A DNA stretch of 57,625 nt, taken from Strongyloides papillosus (taxonomy: Eukaryota > Nematoda > Chromadorea > Rhabditida > Strongyloididae). Below, in pieces: positions 1 through 11,407 of the stretch. Every line of letters starts with the position of its first letter. Position 1 is the first letter of the stretch. The notes below the pieces were generated by a model. It did not search any database and was not told where the DNA came from. It was given only the letters and a program-made list of their open reading frames with translations. Made by a program: the position numbers and the translations under genes. The DNA lies in the NCBI GenBank assembly GCA_005656395.1, contig SRSI01000005.1:1-57625 (forward strand). The letters run 5' to 3'.

Positions 1-338
1 AAAGCTACATACAGAAAAAGCTAAAGTTGGTAGTCTTGTTGTTTAGATAATGCTCTGATCGTACATCATTTACTGGTACATCTAAAATATAATATAGAAT
101 AACAATCTTTATATTAAATATTCTTTCTTTGAACTATGTTCTATTCGTAAATTGGTTTTAACAATACTTAGTTTCCGTTATTTGGAAATTAAATTCTAAG
201 TATTTTTGATTTTTTAATTATTTAAAAATAGTTCTACATCTTTTTTCACATTTACATGAATATTTTGAAGTTACTAGTTCAGATTCTTCTTCACTATTAG
301 ATTTATTTTAATATTTTATTAAAAAAAGTACTTCTGTA
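1..338. other. A+T-rich sequence, nothing recognised
   Basis: Only A/T runs and short open frames riddled with stops are visible. No splice-site-bounded exon, RNA gene or repeat boundary was found before the MITE that starts at 339. Confidence 0.5.
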
Positions 339-1273
339 CACACAGAAAAAAAATGGGAAGCATTTTTGCGTAAAATGTAGTGAATTTTTCCCACCTAACA
401 AATTTGAATTTCTTGAATTGCGATTAGTTTTATCGCAATTATGTGTTACATAAAAATTAAAGCAGTAATTAAGTAGTTATTAAAATAAGTTTCTATTTTT
501 ATTATATTGTTGTTAAAACTTAGATTGTCTTCTACAATACTTTTTTAAATATAAGACTAGAATTTAATTTTATGTAAGATTATAAGTGCTTTCATAAAGA
601 GCATTTATTAACATATCACAATATTTTAGTTAATAAGTTTAATTAGTTTGAATTATTATAAATTATACTTTTTATGAAGTTACAGTCTTTTGAAGGCGGA
701 AGTTTTTTTTGGTAGTTTAGAGTTTCTATTAAAAATTAAATCTATGAAAAGTTATAAAATTATATGGATTTTTATCTACAGTAAAAAACATTTTCTACAT
801 ATTTAAAGTTAATATATGAACAAATACTAAAATAATATTTTTAATTATTAATACTTTGTGTGGTTAAATATTAATTTTTGGCTTTTTGTATTATTATTAT
901 GAGTTTTTATATTTATTGTTGCTAGTAAATTGTTTAGGATAATAATTTTTGTTAAAACTTAACAACTTTACACGAAATGGAGTTCTAACAACGTATTTCA
1001 TGTATATTAAAAAATAGATCCTAGGATTAGCATTATATCAAAAACATTAAGATTAAATAAAAGTTACATTATTTAAATTATAAAACATGTATAATTTTGT
1101 AAAAAAAACAGCAAAATTCTGCTACACAAAAATATTTTTCATCGCTTAAAACATTTTTGCTGTCGCTCGATAATTTTAAAATTTGAATAAATATTGATTT
1201 TTTTAATAGGTGGAAAATTTTTTTGCATTTCAGATAGATTTGTCAAAATTTTTCCCATTTTTTTTTCTGTGCA
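339..1273. mobile_element. MITE-like element, TA-flanked, 935 bp
   Basis: The left end ACACAGAAAAAAAATGGGAA is matched in inverse by TTCCCATTTTTTTTTCTGTG at the right end, and each terminus abuts a TA dinucleotide (337-338 and 1274-1275). This is the signature of a Tc1/mariner-type non-autonomous element. There is no transposase inside. The first ~280 bp are repeated with divergence at 14694-14964, which supports a dispersed repeat family. Termini are clear; the superfamily is inferred only from the TA target. Confidence 0.7.
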
Positions 1274-1574
1274 TACGCTGACAAAAGAACTTCTCATATT
1301 TATTTAAACACAAAAAATTATGCCTTTGAAAATCCTCGACTTTGAAATTGCAGATCTTTAGATCCGGTTCCTTATTAAAACTAGGAACATAACAGACGTT
1401 TCCGTAAGAAACAGACTAAAATTTGCACTTTATAATATAATAATGTTTATAAAATTTAGATCATAGGAGAAATTTTCTCCTTTAGTTATAGTTCTTACAA
1501 TCTCCATCTTTAATTCTGAAACAAAAAAATTAAAAAAAGAAATAACTATTATATTTACTTCACTGTACGAGTGT

Positions 1575-1610
1575 AATCCTGGAAACCCCCCAGAGAAGAG
1601 CTCCAGGATT
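1575..1610. repeat. Short inverted repeat (possible hairpin)
   Basis: AATCCTGGA and TCCAGGATT form 9-bp perfect arms around an 18-base loop that is unusually G+C-rich for this window (a run of six C). Function unknown. It is not followed by a T tract as a bacterial terminator would be, so no terminator is claimed. Confidence 0.4.
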
Positions 1611-1634
1611 CGATATTAATGTAGAGGTGTTTAA

Positions 1635-2028
1635 AAGGAGAGTTTATTTCAGTAACGATATAAAGATATAAGTTAAGGAATATAGTGTAATATTGTTGGT
1701 GTTCTTATATATCTTTTCCTCTGCATTCTTAGACAGTGAGTGGTTGCTTCTGATGCATTGGTTGGGTATGTTCTTTGAATCATCTTTCTGCATTACAGAG
1801 AAAATTAAAATAGAATACGAATTGGAACTATATCTACTATACAACATTAAAAATACTAAAAAAAAAAAAAATGAGCGATATCTACAACGTAGCACTAAAA
1901 AAATTGGAAGAAAAAAATATAAACCCATTACTATTAATAAATTTTCTGAAACATTTACTATAGTTAACAAAAAAAATAATAAAGACTCAAACGATTCGTC
2001 GACTGCTCAAAAAATAACAAAGGCATAA
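1635..2028 (+). CDS. Possible small gene: hydrophobic segment plus Lys-rich tail
   Basis: A splice-acceptor-like TTTATTTCAG ends near 1653 and is followed by an open frame to 2028 with no ATG at its start (the first usable codon is TTG at 1693). The translation has a hydrophobic stretch (about residues 1-35, with motifs such as VFLYIFSSAFL), then a Lys/Asn-rich tail with KKKKNERYLQRSTKK. The hydrophobic-then-basic layout loosely resembles the other small membrane protein genes in this window, but no residue-level similarity is evident. The A-rich tail may be low-complexity chance. It may be an exon, a pseudogene or noise. Confidence 0.2.
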
Positions 2029-2039
2029 ATTTCGAATTC

Positions 2040-4310
2040 TTTGCACATACACTATTCCATACTTCTATTTCATATATATAAAAATGTAAATTTCTTAAAA
2101 AACTATTTTCAGAAAAATAAATTTCTCTAATGAAATAAAAGTTGTCTATAATATAAAGCCGCTATCATAAAAGATTCAATAAAGTTTTATTGAGCTATTT
2201 AAAATAAAGAAGTAATAAAATAAAAAAGTATTACATAAATGGAAATTCAGAAATAAGAAATTTGGTATTAATACAATTATTGTAGCATTAATACTATTTT
2301 GAAAAGTTAAAGTTTTATTCCTTAAAATTTAAATAATAAATTCTAATTAAAAAAAAAAAAAATCTAAATAAGAAACAAAAAATGACTTTATTAAAAGACA
2401 AAGTAACAAAATTTGAAAGAACATTTAACCATCCAAAAATTTAGAAAGAAATGATACGAATTCTAGGTTAAATTTTACCTGTGAACTATTTAAAATTGGT
2501 AAAAACATAGTTAATTATTCAAAACATTGAGTTTAAAAAATAAAATGATGAGAAATAAACTTTGTGTTTTTAAATTCTAAAAAGTTCTACATATGTCATA
2601 TTTTGTGTATACTAACTAAAATTAAGATTTTTATATTAAAAATATAACAAAAAAATTGTTCTTGATTAGAATTTATAAATTTATCTTTAATTTACGTCAT
2701 TAATAAATTGTTTTTCCCGTAGTTTATTATGAAATCTTGATTATTTTACTATGATAATCTCACTGCAATCATTATTTTAAATTTACAATATTATGTTTTC
2801 GAAACTTTACCGTTGTATATTTAAGAAAACTACATATAGCATTGGATGTTGAATTTATTTAGATTGAGTTGTATATCATTTTTTTTCTTTTAATTTAACT
2901 CTTTTAATTTATGATTATTTGCTAAATTGTATATCCTTTCGCTATTTTTAATAAATTACTTATTAAGACATCAATTTCGAAATAATATTTTAAAGGCGAA
3001 CAAATAATATTTGAAATAAATTTTTTTAATATTAAAAATTATGACTTTTCATATTCATTTTTTTTAAATTATAATGTCCATTTTAAAGCGACAATTTTTA
3101 ATGAGATAATTTCTAAAAAAAACTTAAAATTTTAATCTTTTTTTCATTTTTAAATATGAAACATTAAATATAATCATCAACACGACGAAAAATAATGTTT
3201 GTTTTTCTGTCTCAAGACACTGCATTTATAATAGTCAATAATTTATAAACATTTTCGAAATTTGGATCAATTTGCAATAATTTTTAAAAATGTTATTGCA
3301 GAAATTCGAACTATTGGTAAATATTGTAAGTTTCTAGCATCTTGAATTTCTTAAATAATGCTTAGTTAGTGTGTTTTTTTTCGATTGTATTTCTTTTGAA
3401 TTTGATAAATCGATAATTATTTCGTATTTTTCTCATTTTTGTTATAGGTAATGTAAATGAATATTAAACTTTGTCGTATCCTTTAACGAACACCTTTAGG
3501 GTTCGTTTAAAACCCAATCGCTCTAAGACCCGGTAAAATTTAATTATTAGTTATCTTTTCTCATTATATATAAGATAGATATAATTCTTGCTTTTGTTAA
3601 TTTTGTGAAATAAGAGAACTTTGTCTAACCTTTAGTTTTATACAGTAATTTTTCAGACAAACTTTTTAATTTCTTGGCTGAGCCATAGAACATAAGATAG
3701 TTTAAGATTACTTTAAAAAATAATTGAACAAAAAATGATAAAGTTATGGATTAAATATATAGCAAATCTTTATTGATAGTAACCCTGGAAATAATAGCAA
3801 TAATTGTAATTTTATCAAATTGTAACCATGTTTGAACCATGGTTTAGATAATGTAGCGGTATTGTTTTAATAAATATAACTTATTAAGAATTAACATTTA
3901 AATAAAATAATAATATAAGGAATTGTATAATAGTTATATTTATAGAACAAATTGTATTTAATGTATAATAATGGTTGAACTAAGCTCGAGTAGGAAAGAT
4001 TGTGTACCATCTTGCTTTTAAATAGAATAACTTCTATTTATAGTTCTAAAAAATGGACATAGTCTACATCCTCTTCCAAGTTTGATTATAAACATCTTAA
4101 GAAAAATTAGAAATTTTTTTCATATTCTTGTAAAGAAAATATTGATACCTTTTATTGTACAGTCTATGATCAACTAATAGTCATTGTGAGAAATGAGACT
4201 CTCGAAGAGGTTTTGATGTATTGGATAATAGTATATATACCAGTAGTTTTTGTCATTTTAATTCATTTTAATTTTCATAAGTTACTTAACTTCTATCATG
4301 GTAGGCTGAG
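2040..4310. other. Long A+T-rich gap
   Basis: About 2.3 kb with no coding frame above background, no inverted-repeat element ends and no RNA gene recognised. A slightly less A/T-rich patch at 3475-3535 (around CTTTAGGGTTCGTTTAAAAC) was inspected for a tRNA and does not fold as one. Confidence 0.5.
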
Positions 4311-4319
4311 ATCAGATAC

Positions 4320-4430
4320 ATGGAAGTACAACAATACCAAATACAACAGGGATATTTGATAAGACGAAGGAGGCTATATACTGATATTCTTGGAGGCTTG
4401 TTACAGAATTTTTTGAAGCAATATTCTTAA
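4320..4430 (+). CDS. Very short ORF, coding-like composition
   Basis: A 36-codon ATG-to-TAA frame with Gln-rich then Arg-rich composition (MEVQQYQIQQGYLIRRRR) in a locally less A/T-rich patch (about 4170-4440). No similarity recognised. It may be an isolated exon or chance; it is listed because its composition stands out from the surrounding DNA. Confidence 0.15.
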   Translation: MEVQQYQIQQGYLIRRRRLYTDILGGLLQNFLKQYS

Positions 4431-5052
4431 TGTTTTTGATAGTGGTATTGTACCATATACAAAAGTGTTGCTAAAAGAGAAAGCATAACAATTCAAATCG
4501 CTTAACTGAAATAAGAGTAATTGAAAACGCTTCTTGTTTAAATGTTGAAACTTTATCAATCATTGAAAATAGTTCATAAAGTATTTAATAAATTTCATCA
4601 AATAATGAAGATAATTGATATGATTTTTATCTTATTTTTATTTTAATTATTTATTTTGCCATAAATAAAACTTCTTTTTTATTTACATTTTTGATTTTCA
4701 AATATCCTTTTTCTGTTTAGAATATTTTATTTCTGTTTTTACCATTTAGTAGTTAATATAAAATTTACCAATAGAAATGAATATAATAAAAGTAATAACA
4801 ATGGTATAATTATGGTTTAAAGTAATAGTTTACAATGTAATAAATATTAATGGTAACGATAAAGATTTACAAAATTAACTAATGATAGTTTTTCTATAGA
4901 ATGAAATTTGATAGTGTTGATGCATATCAATTTAAATAATGAATTTCCCATATAATAAAATGAAAATTAATAATGGTAATAAAGTAATATATAAGACTAA
5001 TAATAATAATCTTTGAAATGTGATGAATAAAAATAAATTATACAATGACATT

Positions 5053-5250
5053 CACTTAAAAAATTTTGCGGCTAGAAACCACAAACATTTGGGGTTTATA
5101 ATCAGAAATAGTAAATTTCAAAATTTTGCAACCGCAACTCACAAACTTGTAAAATTAGACTTTTATTTATATTAATCCTCAAAAATATCAATTTAAATAA
5201 GTCGGAGTTTTATCAACCGCAAAAATCCACACAATTTATTTTTCTTAGTG
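5053..5250. mobile_element. Short degraded copy of the CACTGAG MITE
   Basis: The left end CACTTAAAAAATTTTGCGG and the right end, which runs ...TTTTTCTTAGTG, correspond to the termini of the 505-bp element at 40214-40718. The inner repeats TTTATAATCAGAAAT and the scattered AACCGCAA boxes are also shared. This copy is about 200 bp, so it is internally deleted, and no clean TA duplication remains. Confidence 0.5.
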
Positions 5251-6290
5251 ATGTATATATTTTTTTGATTAATTAAATGTTTTTTGTTTCTTTTTATATA
5301 CATGTATTTTTTTTTATCTTTTTCTTTTCTTTTTCGAATCTAAAAAAATTTTTAAATGTTACGTAATTGCCTTATTTAGATTATAATTAATCTTTAATTA
5401 GGAATCGTTTTTCATTTTATGTTTTTTTTTTTGTATTTTAAATTTTAAATTTCAGGTGGATATTTGTCAATTTGTTGTTTTATTATTGACGTGCTTGTTG
5501 TTGGAAGAAATACCACTGGATTTTGTACTTTTAATAAAATTTTTTATATGATAAAAAGTAAAATAAGTAGATTACATATTAAAAACATAAAATGACAATT
5601 TTATTTTATGTTTATATATGTGTTCTGATATAAAACTATTTATTCCTCAAATTTAAATATCTCATTTAAATTTTTTTCATAATAAAAAATAATATACAAA
5701 AGACATTAAAAAGTAATTTCCTTATATTAAGTGTAAAAAAGATTGTGTCATAATGTATATAGTAATTAAAATATTTTCAATATTTATTCATTAAATCTGT
5801 ACACTATCTTTCGTACAAGTGTGTGCTGGAGATTTCATTTTGTTAATGTGGATTTTATAATTTCGTCTTAATGATTTATTGCGTTATTATACAAGATTTC
5901 TTTTAGTATTTTAAAATGTATTTTCGACTATAAAATAGTAACATCGCGTATATTTCCTTGCCCATGTGTTTCGTTAAAGATATCATTCTCTTAAAAGTGA
6001 TGAAATAGGATTCACATTATAATTAAGACGATTGTTGCTACCATATTTATTTTCAATGATTTAATTTCGAAATTTTCAATTGTGTTATCTGAAAATATAT
6101 TGATCATTATGTAGTTCTATCACACTTATATCTAATATCTATATTTGTGTAAAAACGAATAGTAAAATTCTCTGATTTATTTCTTTCAAAAGGTAAAACA
6201 ACATTAACATTTCTTGTGTTCTAAGTATTGCGTTAACTTCTTGATTAGATAGTGAATCCTTTAAAACTATCTTATTAGATAAAAAAAGTG
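5251..6290. other. Gap; nothing but A+T-rich DNA
   Basis: No gene found. The downstream part begins to show the repeated TTGCGT motif that becomes dense over the kinase remnant (see findings). Confidence 0.4.
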
Positions 6291-6599
6291 TTATTTACTT
6301 CTGTACTTAAGTTTAATAATTGCGTTTGATATATTTTGTAGTATTCAGTATTGTTCCCACTTGGGTTGTTATTTCTTTTAATTTCCTTTCTTGTGTTTAT
6401 CAACATAATTTTGCGTAATAAGATAAAGTTGTTGATAATAAGTTTCTATGAGATGGCGTCAGAATTATAACAATTTTTTTAAAGAACAATAAAATAATTC
6501 CAATTATTTTCGGACCTCAGATTTGTGGTTAGATCCAATATAAAAAGTTGCGTTAAAATGTTTTTTTTAATCTTCGTGTTTCTTCAATTTCATTGCGTT

Positions 6600-7260
6600 T
6601 ATTTTTCCATGGCAAGTTTATGCCCAAACCAGTCACAAATGTTATAATATAAGTTTTCTAGATCACCCAGTTAATCTCTTTGTAGAATTTTTGTAAATTG
6701 AGTGGTGAATACATTGGCTTTTAACGGGCTCTTATGTTTTTTTTGCGTTGTGTTCAATAAATTATTGTTATTTAAATTCGAATCTTCTTATTGTGCTGAA
6801 CCAAAGTCTATTAAAACACAATTAGAAGTATCATTTTCATTGCGTAACATTATATTTAACTTTTGATATTTAAATAAATTATTTTTAACGTGCTAAATAG
6901 TTTAGTGTTGATAATACATTTTTTGTTGCGTTATGAACATCAAACAAGTTCATTGCACTGTTAGAAAAATTTTGTTGATTTCTAAATTCCCTTAAATTCA
7001 TTGCGTATCTTGGAATTGCGAAATAATGAACATCTCTAATACAACAATATCCATGTAATAATATCTCTGGTAATGTAGGTAACGCGTTGTTAAAATGCGA
7101 TAAATGATTTTCTCTTGTCAAAAATTTGTTCATGATTCTTAATTCGTCGTCAAGTCTTGGTGCCATTTTAATTACGATTAAAAAGTTGTTTATTGTCCAG
7201 AATAAGCTATAGAAAATCTCATTGACTTATTATTTTGCTCAATTCAATTTCTTCCATATG
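6600..7260 (-). pseudogene. VRK/CK1-like protein kinase, broken
   Basis: Reading leftwards on the minus strand, the pieces of a Ser/Thr kinase domain appear in the right order. VIK at the beta-3 position lies just before the ATG at 7166, then comes an acidic helix (DDELRIMNKF) as for helix C, a hinge-like stretch with YFAIPRYAMNLREF, then LNYL leading into an HVKNNLFKYQKLNIML catalytic-loop region, and VLIDFGSAQ, the DFG magnesium loop, near 6800. Further on, DLENLYYNICDWFGHKLAME (near 6620) resembles the VRK-type segment after the activation loop. Breaks: a one-base frame change near 6890 between LNYL and the catalytic loop, stops after DFG and before the last segment, and a catalytic-loop Asp that is not evident (K-Y-Q-K in place of H-x-D-x-K). 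The nucleotide-binding loop upstream is not recognisable. The family rests on motif order; VRK versus another CK1-related kinase is less sure. Likely non-functional. Confidence 0.65.
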
Positions 7261-7628
7261 ATTGTATAATTGTTGCTGGCAAAGAAATCATTGTAAAAAG
7301 TTATATGAAAGAAATTTTCTATATTACGTTATTAACCCTACTTCTATGCTTTTAGTATTATTTTAGATAAGGGAAAGTATTAAGAAATAGTATAAATAAC
7401 AAAAACATGTAAAATTTAAACCACCTTTTATTTACATCAAGTATAAATGATACATAAATAATTATTTAAAGTTTACATGATAATATTTCTGACTAACCAA
7501 CAATCCATCAGATCTGTACATCTCCTCTCTTTATACTTGTATTACCCTTGAGGGGCGTACTTCTTCTCATAACTGGTTTTCTGGATTTGTTTTCGATTAT
7601 ATTGTGTTTTTACTTCATGATTGATATA

Positions 7629-9038
7629 CAGAATAGCCCGCCTAAAACTTCCCAGATATTTGCATATATATCTCCGTCCATAGTTAAGCTACAAACATGG
7701 TAATATAATCATTTTGTAGCTGCGATATATGAAATCTTTAATCTATTGACTATTAATAAAATGTGGACTCTAAGCGGAGTTATAGACCTTCAAAAATGGG
7801 TTCATTTTCGACTTTTACTAAATGTAACTTTTTTATTTAGAAAGATTTTTTAAAAATTGTTGCAGATTCTGAAAGTATAAAGTCTTTTGTACTAACTCTC
7901 AAATTACATAAAAATTAAATTCCGGCAACTATGTTAAATTTTTAAATAAAGTTAAAAATCTTTATTTTTCCAAAAAATCAAAGTTTTTTAAGAATAAAAT
8001 TTTAATCAGGTAATTTTTAAAGACTTTTATTAATATTCTGATAGAACAAGCCAAGCTCTATCGAATAAGTATAGTATCACTAAATTTAATGGAGTTTGAA
8101 GAAAGTTACGAATAGTCAAAATTGACCATTTTTTACAATAATTCTATAAAAAAGAAAATATGTCAATCTTTTTTAAATTTTCAGGCACGGATTATGTTTT
8201 ATTTCAAAAGTATTAAAAATATTGCCCTTATTTAATAAAAACTTGCTCATATTTTAAAAATACAAGGTATGAGATTATGAGTGAATATACAAAAAATTAA
8301 AAAAACACATTATAAATGTTCTTACAGAGTAATATCTATACAAAATAGTATAAAATAATTGTAAATGATGTGAAAATATTAGAAAAATTATTCTTTTCTT
8401 GAATTTAGTGGTAAAGAATATTTCAGTTCTTTAGACAATTTATGAACAAACAAGTAATAATCTGTAAACTAATATGAATAAGTAGTGTTATTATTGCTAT
8501 TAGGATACCATAAAGATCGGGGAAAGTATTTGTATTTTAACTTTCAAATGAAAGTGTCAAAAAGTGGACTTGGCAAATCATAACTTCTTTCAAAGTGAAC
8601 CGCTTAGAATGGTTATATACTTATTCGATAATGCTTCGCTTACTTTATCAGAATATTAATAAAAATTTTTACAAATTACCTGATTAAAATTTAATTCTCA
8701 AAAAACATCGATTTTTTGACAAAAATCAAGATTTTTTCTTTTATTTAAAAATTAAATTATATAATTTTGGGGGTTAGTACAAAAGACTTTGTACTTTCAG
8801 AATCTACAACAATTTTTAAAAAATTTTTCCAAATAAAAAAGTTAAATTTAGTGAAAGTCGAAAAATGCACTCAATTTGAAAGCCTACAACTGTACCCAGA
8901 ATCCACATTCCGTTGTGAAATCTATATAATTAGCATCATATGTATCTCAGCTACAAAATGAGTATAATATGTTTGTAGCTTATCTACACGCAGAGCTACA
9001 TATGCAAATGTCTAGGGAGTCTTACGTGGGCCACCTTG
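7629..9038. mobile_element. Foldback element copy C, 1.41 kb
   Basis: The element runs from CAGAATAGCCCGCC to GGGCCACCTTG, with TA on both sides. The left ~450 bp and right ~450 bp are inverted copies of each other (for example TTTGCATATATATCTCC near the left end and its complement near the right, and the GCTCTATCGAATAAG region mirrored by CTTATTCGATAATGC). The whole unit could therefore fold into a long hairpin. No transposase is encoded. Its right arm and middle are nearly identical to 35350-36778, while the left arm differs more. Tc1/mariner-like from the TA target and CAGGGTG-type end. Confidence 0.75.
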
Positions 9039-9313
9039 TATGTGTTACAGTGCTAAAATGCGATAAAAAATTTCTTCTTCTCAGAAATGAATTCATTATT
9101 TTCAATTTATCGTTGTTAACTAAAAAAGTTATTAGTTAATACGATACAATAAATAATAATATTTCATTAAGATACTTAAGAATGACAGTAACAAGATGTG
9201 AGTTTTAAAATAATATAAAACTGATATTTAAGATAAATCTTCTGCAATAAATGCTATTATGATAAGGCGTGGCTTACATCCCCGTTCCAACTTAATGATG
9301 TGCAGGTCATTAG
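9039..9313 (+). promoter_or_regulatory. Duplicated 5' flank and exon 1 of small gene
   Basis: About 275 bp match 36779-37054 with roughly a dozen differences by eye. Both carry GATAAGGCGTGGCTTACAT followed by AATGATGTGCAGGTCATTAG just before the sequences diverge. In the other copy a consensus donor (GTAAGT) follows immediately, so this flank probably holds the promoter and first exon. In this copy the donor position reads TGGTAC, so its splice site is altered or displaced. TATA-like A/T runs are too common here to assign a core promoter. Confidence 0.5.
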
Positions 9314-9552
9314 TGGTACTCTAATAATTCTTGATACCAAAGCATGGATACAATTCCAATCTAATTTCATCCATGCTTTTTATTATGTAATTTATATATA
9401 TATATTTTTTTTTTTATTAACTAATTATCGTTTTATTTTCAGTTTGATAAGGACCTGGTATTTGCACCAGATAATTTGTTTGTAACTTAGTAAATTTTAC
9501 AGTTTTTTTGTATTGTTATAAAAATTTGTAGATCACTGACAGTAACTGAAGA

Positions 9553-9878
9553 ATGGAGAGATTTTGTATGGTCAATTGCATAAGTTACTTATCATGCCTA
9601 TCTTCAGTCCCTTCAGATCAATCAACCATCCAACTAAAGGAGACCACTCAATCACCCATCCACCACTTTATGTTATCAAGGAATTTGCCATTGAACTAGG
9701 AGCGAGTGCCACGATTTTGTTCTTAATATGGCTTACATACTTCATCCAAGGAAAACTTCAAATGTGGAGAAGGAGCCGTGAGCAGAAGGCCTTGCTCATT
9801 CAAAGATCTCGGCAAGCCCAAGCTACTGCTGGTGTCCAAAAACAACAACATCAACCATTAGTCAATCACCAAGTATGA
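9553..9878 (+). pseudogene. Small single-pass membrane protein, paralog 1 (frame-shifted)
   Basis: Following an acceptor-like TTTGTAG at about 9527-9533, the ATG at 9553 opens with MERFCMVNC, close to MEKFCRINC of the paralog at 37244. That frame loses the family pattern after about 25-30 codons. The matching continuation is in the frame that starts at 9564: a helix-like EFAIELGAS, a membrane span with TILFLIWLTYF, then a basic/Gln-rich tail with RRSREQKALL, ending HQV just before a stop at 9876-9878. The paralog has RSQEQR and ends RQV. No signal peptide is obvious; the short N-terminal Cys segment may be outside the membrane. Either this copy carries a one-base indel between the two parts or the 9564 ATG gives a shorter protein without the Cys head. 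Function unknown. Confidence 0.5.
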
Positions 9879-9889
9879 CGTTAATGAAG

Positions 9890-10582
9890 AGATTAAATAA
9901 TTAATTCACTTTTTTTCTGTTAATATTTCCGGTTGAGTTTTTTTTGTTAATAAATTGTTATTGCTTAAAAATTCTTGTTTCTTTTAACTTCTTTTTCTTT
10001 CAAATTTTTCTGTTGGGCATGGGTTTCATAATGTAGTGAAAATATATATTTATATAGATTTATAATAAATATTTTCTTCTTCTCTTCTTTTTCTTTTTTT
10101 GTATGTTTGATCTTACTTAACCCATGTGTTCTAACGTCGTACATAAAAACATCATCTGATAATATTTTCAAGATGTTAATATTATCGAAGATTAAATGTT
10201 GGTTTTTTTGTAATTAATTGAACAGATTTAGGCATATAATATGTGAATTTTCATAAAGAATCGGATTAATTTGTTTTTGTTTTGTTTTGAACTTTCTCGT
10301 AATAAAATATAGTTTTGAATTGCTGAAATTTTACTAGTTTTCAGTGGGAATTTTTGTTTGGGATGTAGATAGTCTTCTGGAAGATTGTTTTTCATTATTG
10401 TTCTTTCCATATTTAGATTTGTTGATTATCTCTCATATTATTGTTTAGCTAATATAAGGATATTAGTTTTTGTAATCATAATGAAAAACGTATCACAAAA
10501 TTAATAATTTCTTTCTTGATTATATATTAGCGTACTATTATTTTTCATTATGAAGTATTGATATTGAAGCATTTGTAGATGC
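9890..10582. other. Gap with only A+T-rich open frames
   Basis: Frames on the minus strand at 9965-10171 and 10228-10410 are Lys/Phe/Ile-rich without motifs and are treated as chance. The region holds the likely 3' end of the preceding gene (A+T-rich, with AATAAA-like stretches). Confidence 0.4.
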
Positions 10583-10932
10583 TTATTCGTTGTTTTCAGT
10601 TAATAACTGATATTTGTAAAGGGTACAGATTAATAACTTTTGATGAAATATATTTTTTAAGTCCTTTTTCATGTAACATGTAATGAAACATTTATAATAT
10701 AATGTTGTGATACCTTTTTGGCTATATATTAGATTTACAATAATGGGATTAATGTAATCTATATATACTTTCTGCATGGCACAAGTTGAAAACATGCAGA
10801 ACATATACGAATATATGTGGTTGGCGTACCAGTATCCGAATACGCAAATATATAAATATTTAATATTTTGTAACTTAACTTTTTGTACGATGTTTTCTAT
10901 GACACCTAGTCCTTTGTTTTCGGTGATCCACT
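10583..10932 (-). CDS. Unrecognised hydrophobic ORF
   Basis: An open frame of about 116 codons follows an in-frame TAG at ~10932. Its first ATG is at 10804. The translation contains aromatic, Cys-containing hydrophobic stretches (LYICVFGYWYANHIYSYMF, then YKCFITCYMKKDL) and ends TENNE. It looks less random than neighbouring frames and could be a fragment of a membrane protein. No family was recognised. Confidence 0.2.
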
Positions 10933-11405
10933 AGTTCTGGTCACCTTTGTCATAATCTCAACCTCTCCGAGACGATATTTGGTATTTTCTGGTTTGTCAC
11001 AAAGTAGGTAACGGTTTATTGAAACTGTTTCCACAGAAATAGACTTATAAGGATATTTTTAAGAATCTCACGTATTTGCATTAAATTATGCTTCTGTTGA
11101 TATTGAAGTTAACTAATTGTCAATCATAAAAATAGTTTATAATACTATTCTCATATTTTTGAGTGATAATTAATTTTAAAATATAATTATCTGGTATTTT
11201 AATTGTCAATCATTTTTGTATTTTATGATTGGTATTAAAGTTGGAATAATTGTGATACGCGAATTTTATAAATTTCCATTGTTGTTGATAATTTGAATTC
11301 TTTAAAAACTTCTGTTCATTAATTATTAGACATTGAGCATCTGGTGACATTTCGTATGTGTTTTAAAGTATATGTAACATCCTCATTCAGATGGGAGATA
11401 TCTAA
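10933..11405. other. Gap upstream of a possible promoter
   Basis: No coding frame or repeat identified. The somewhat G+C-richer stretch at 10905-10990 is not open in any frame for long. Confidence 0.35.
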
Positions 11406-11407
11406 TA

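Noticed and set aside
3475..3540. Possible tRNA around GGGTTCGTTTAAAACCC
   Set aside because: No acceptor-stem pairing or anticodon arm can be drawn; no tRNA gene is supported anywhere in the window.
8767..8961. 64-codon plus-strand frame and its relative at 36216-36419
   Set aside because: Both are inside foldback elements and not conserved as proteins between copies.
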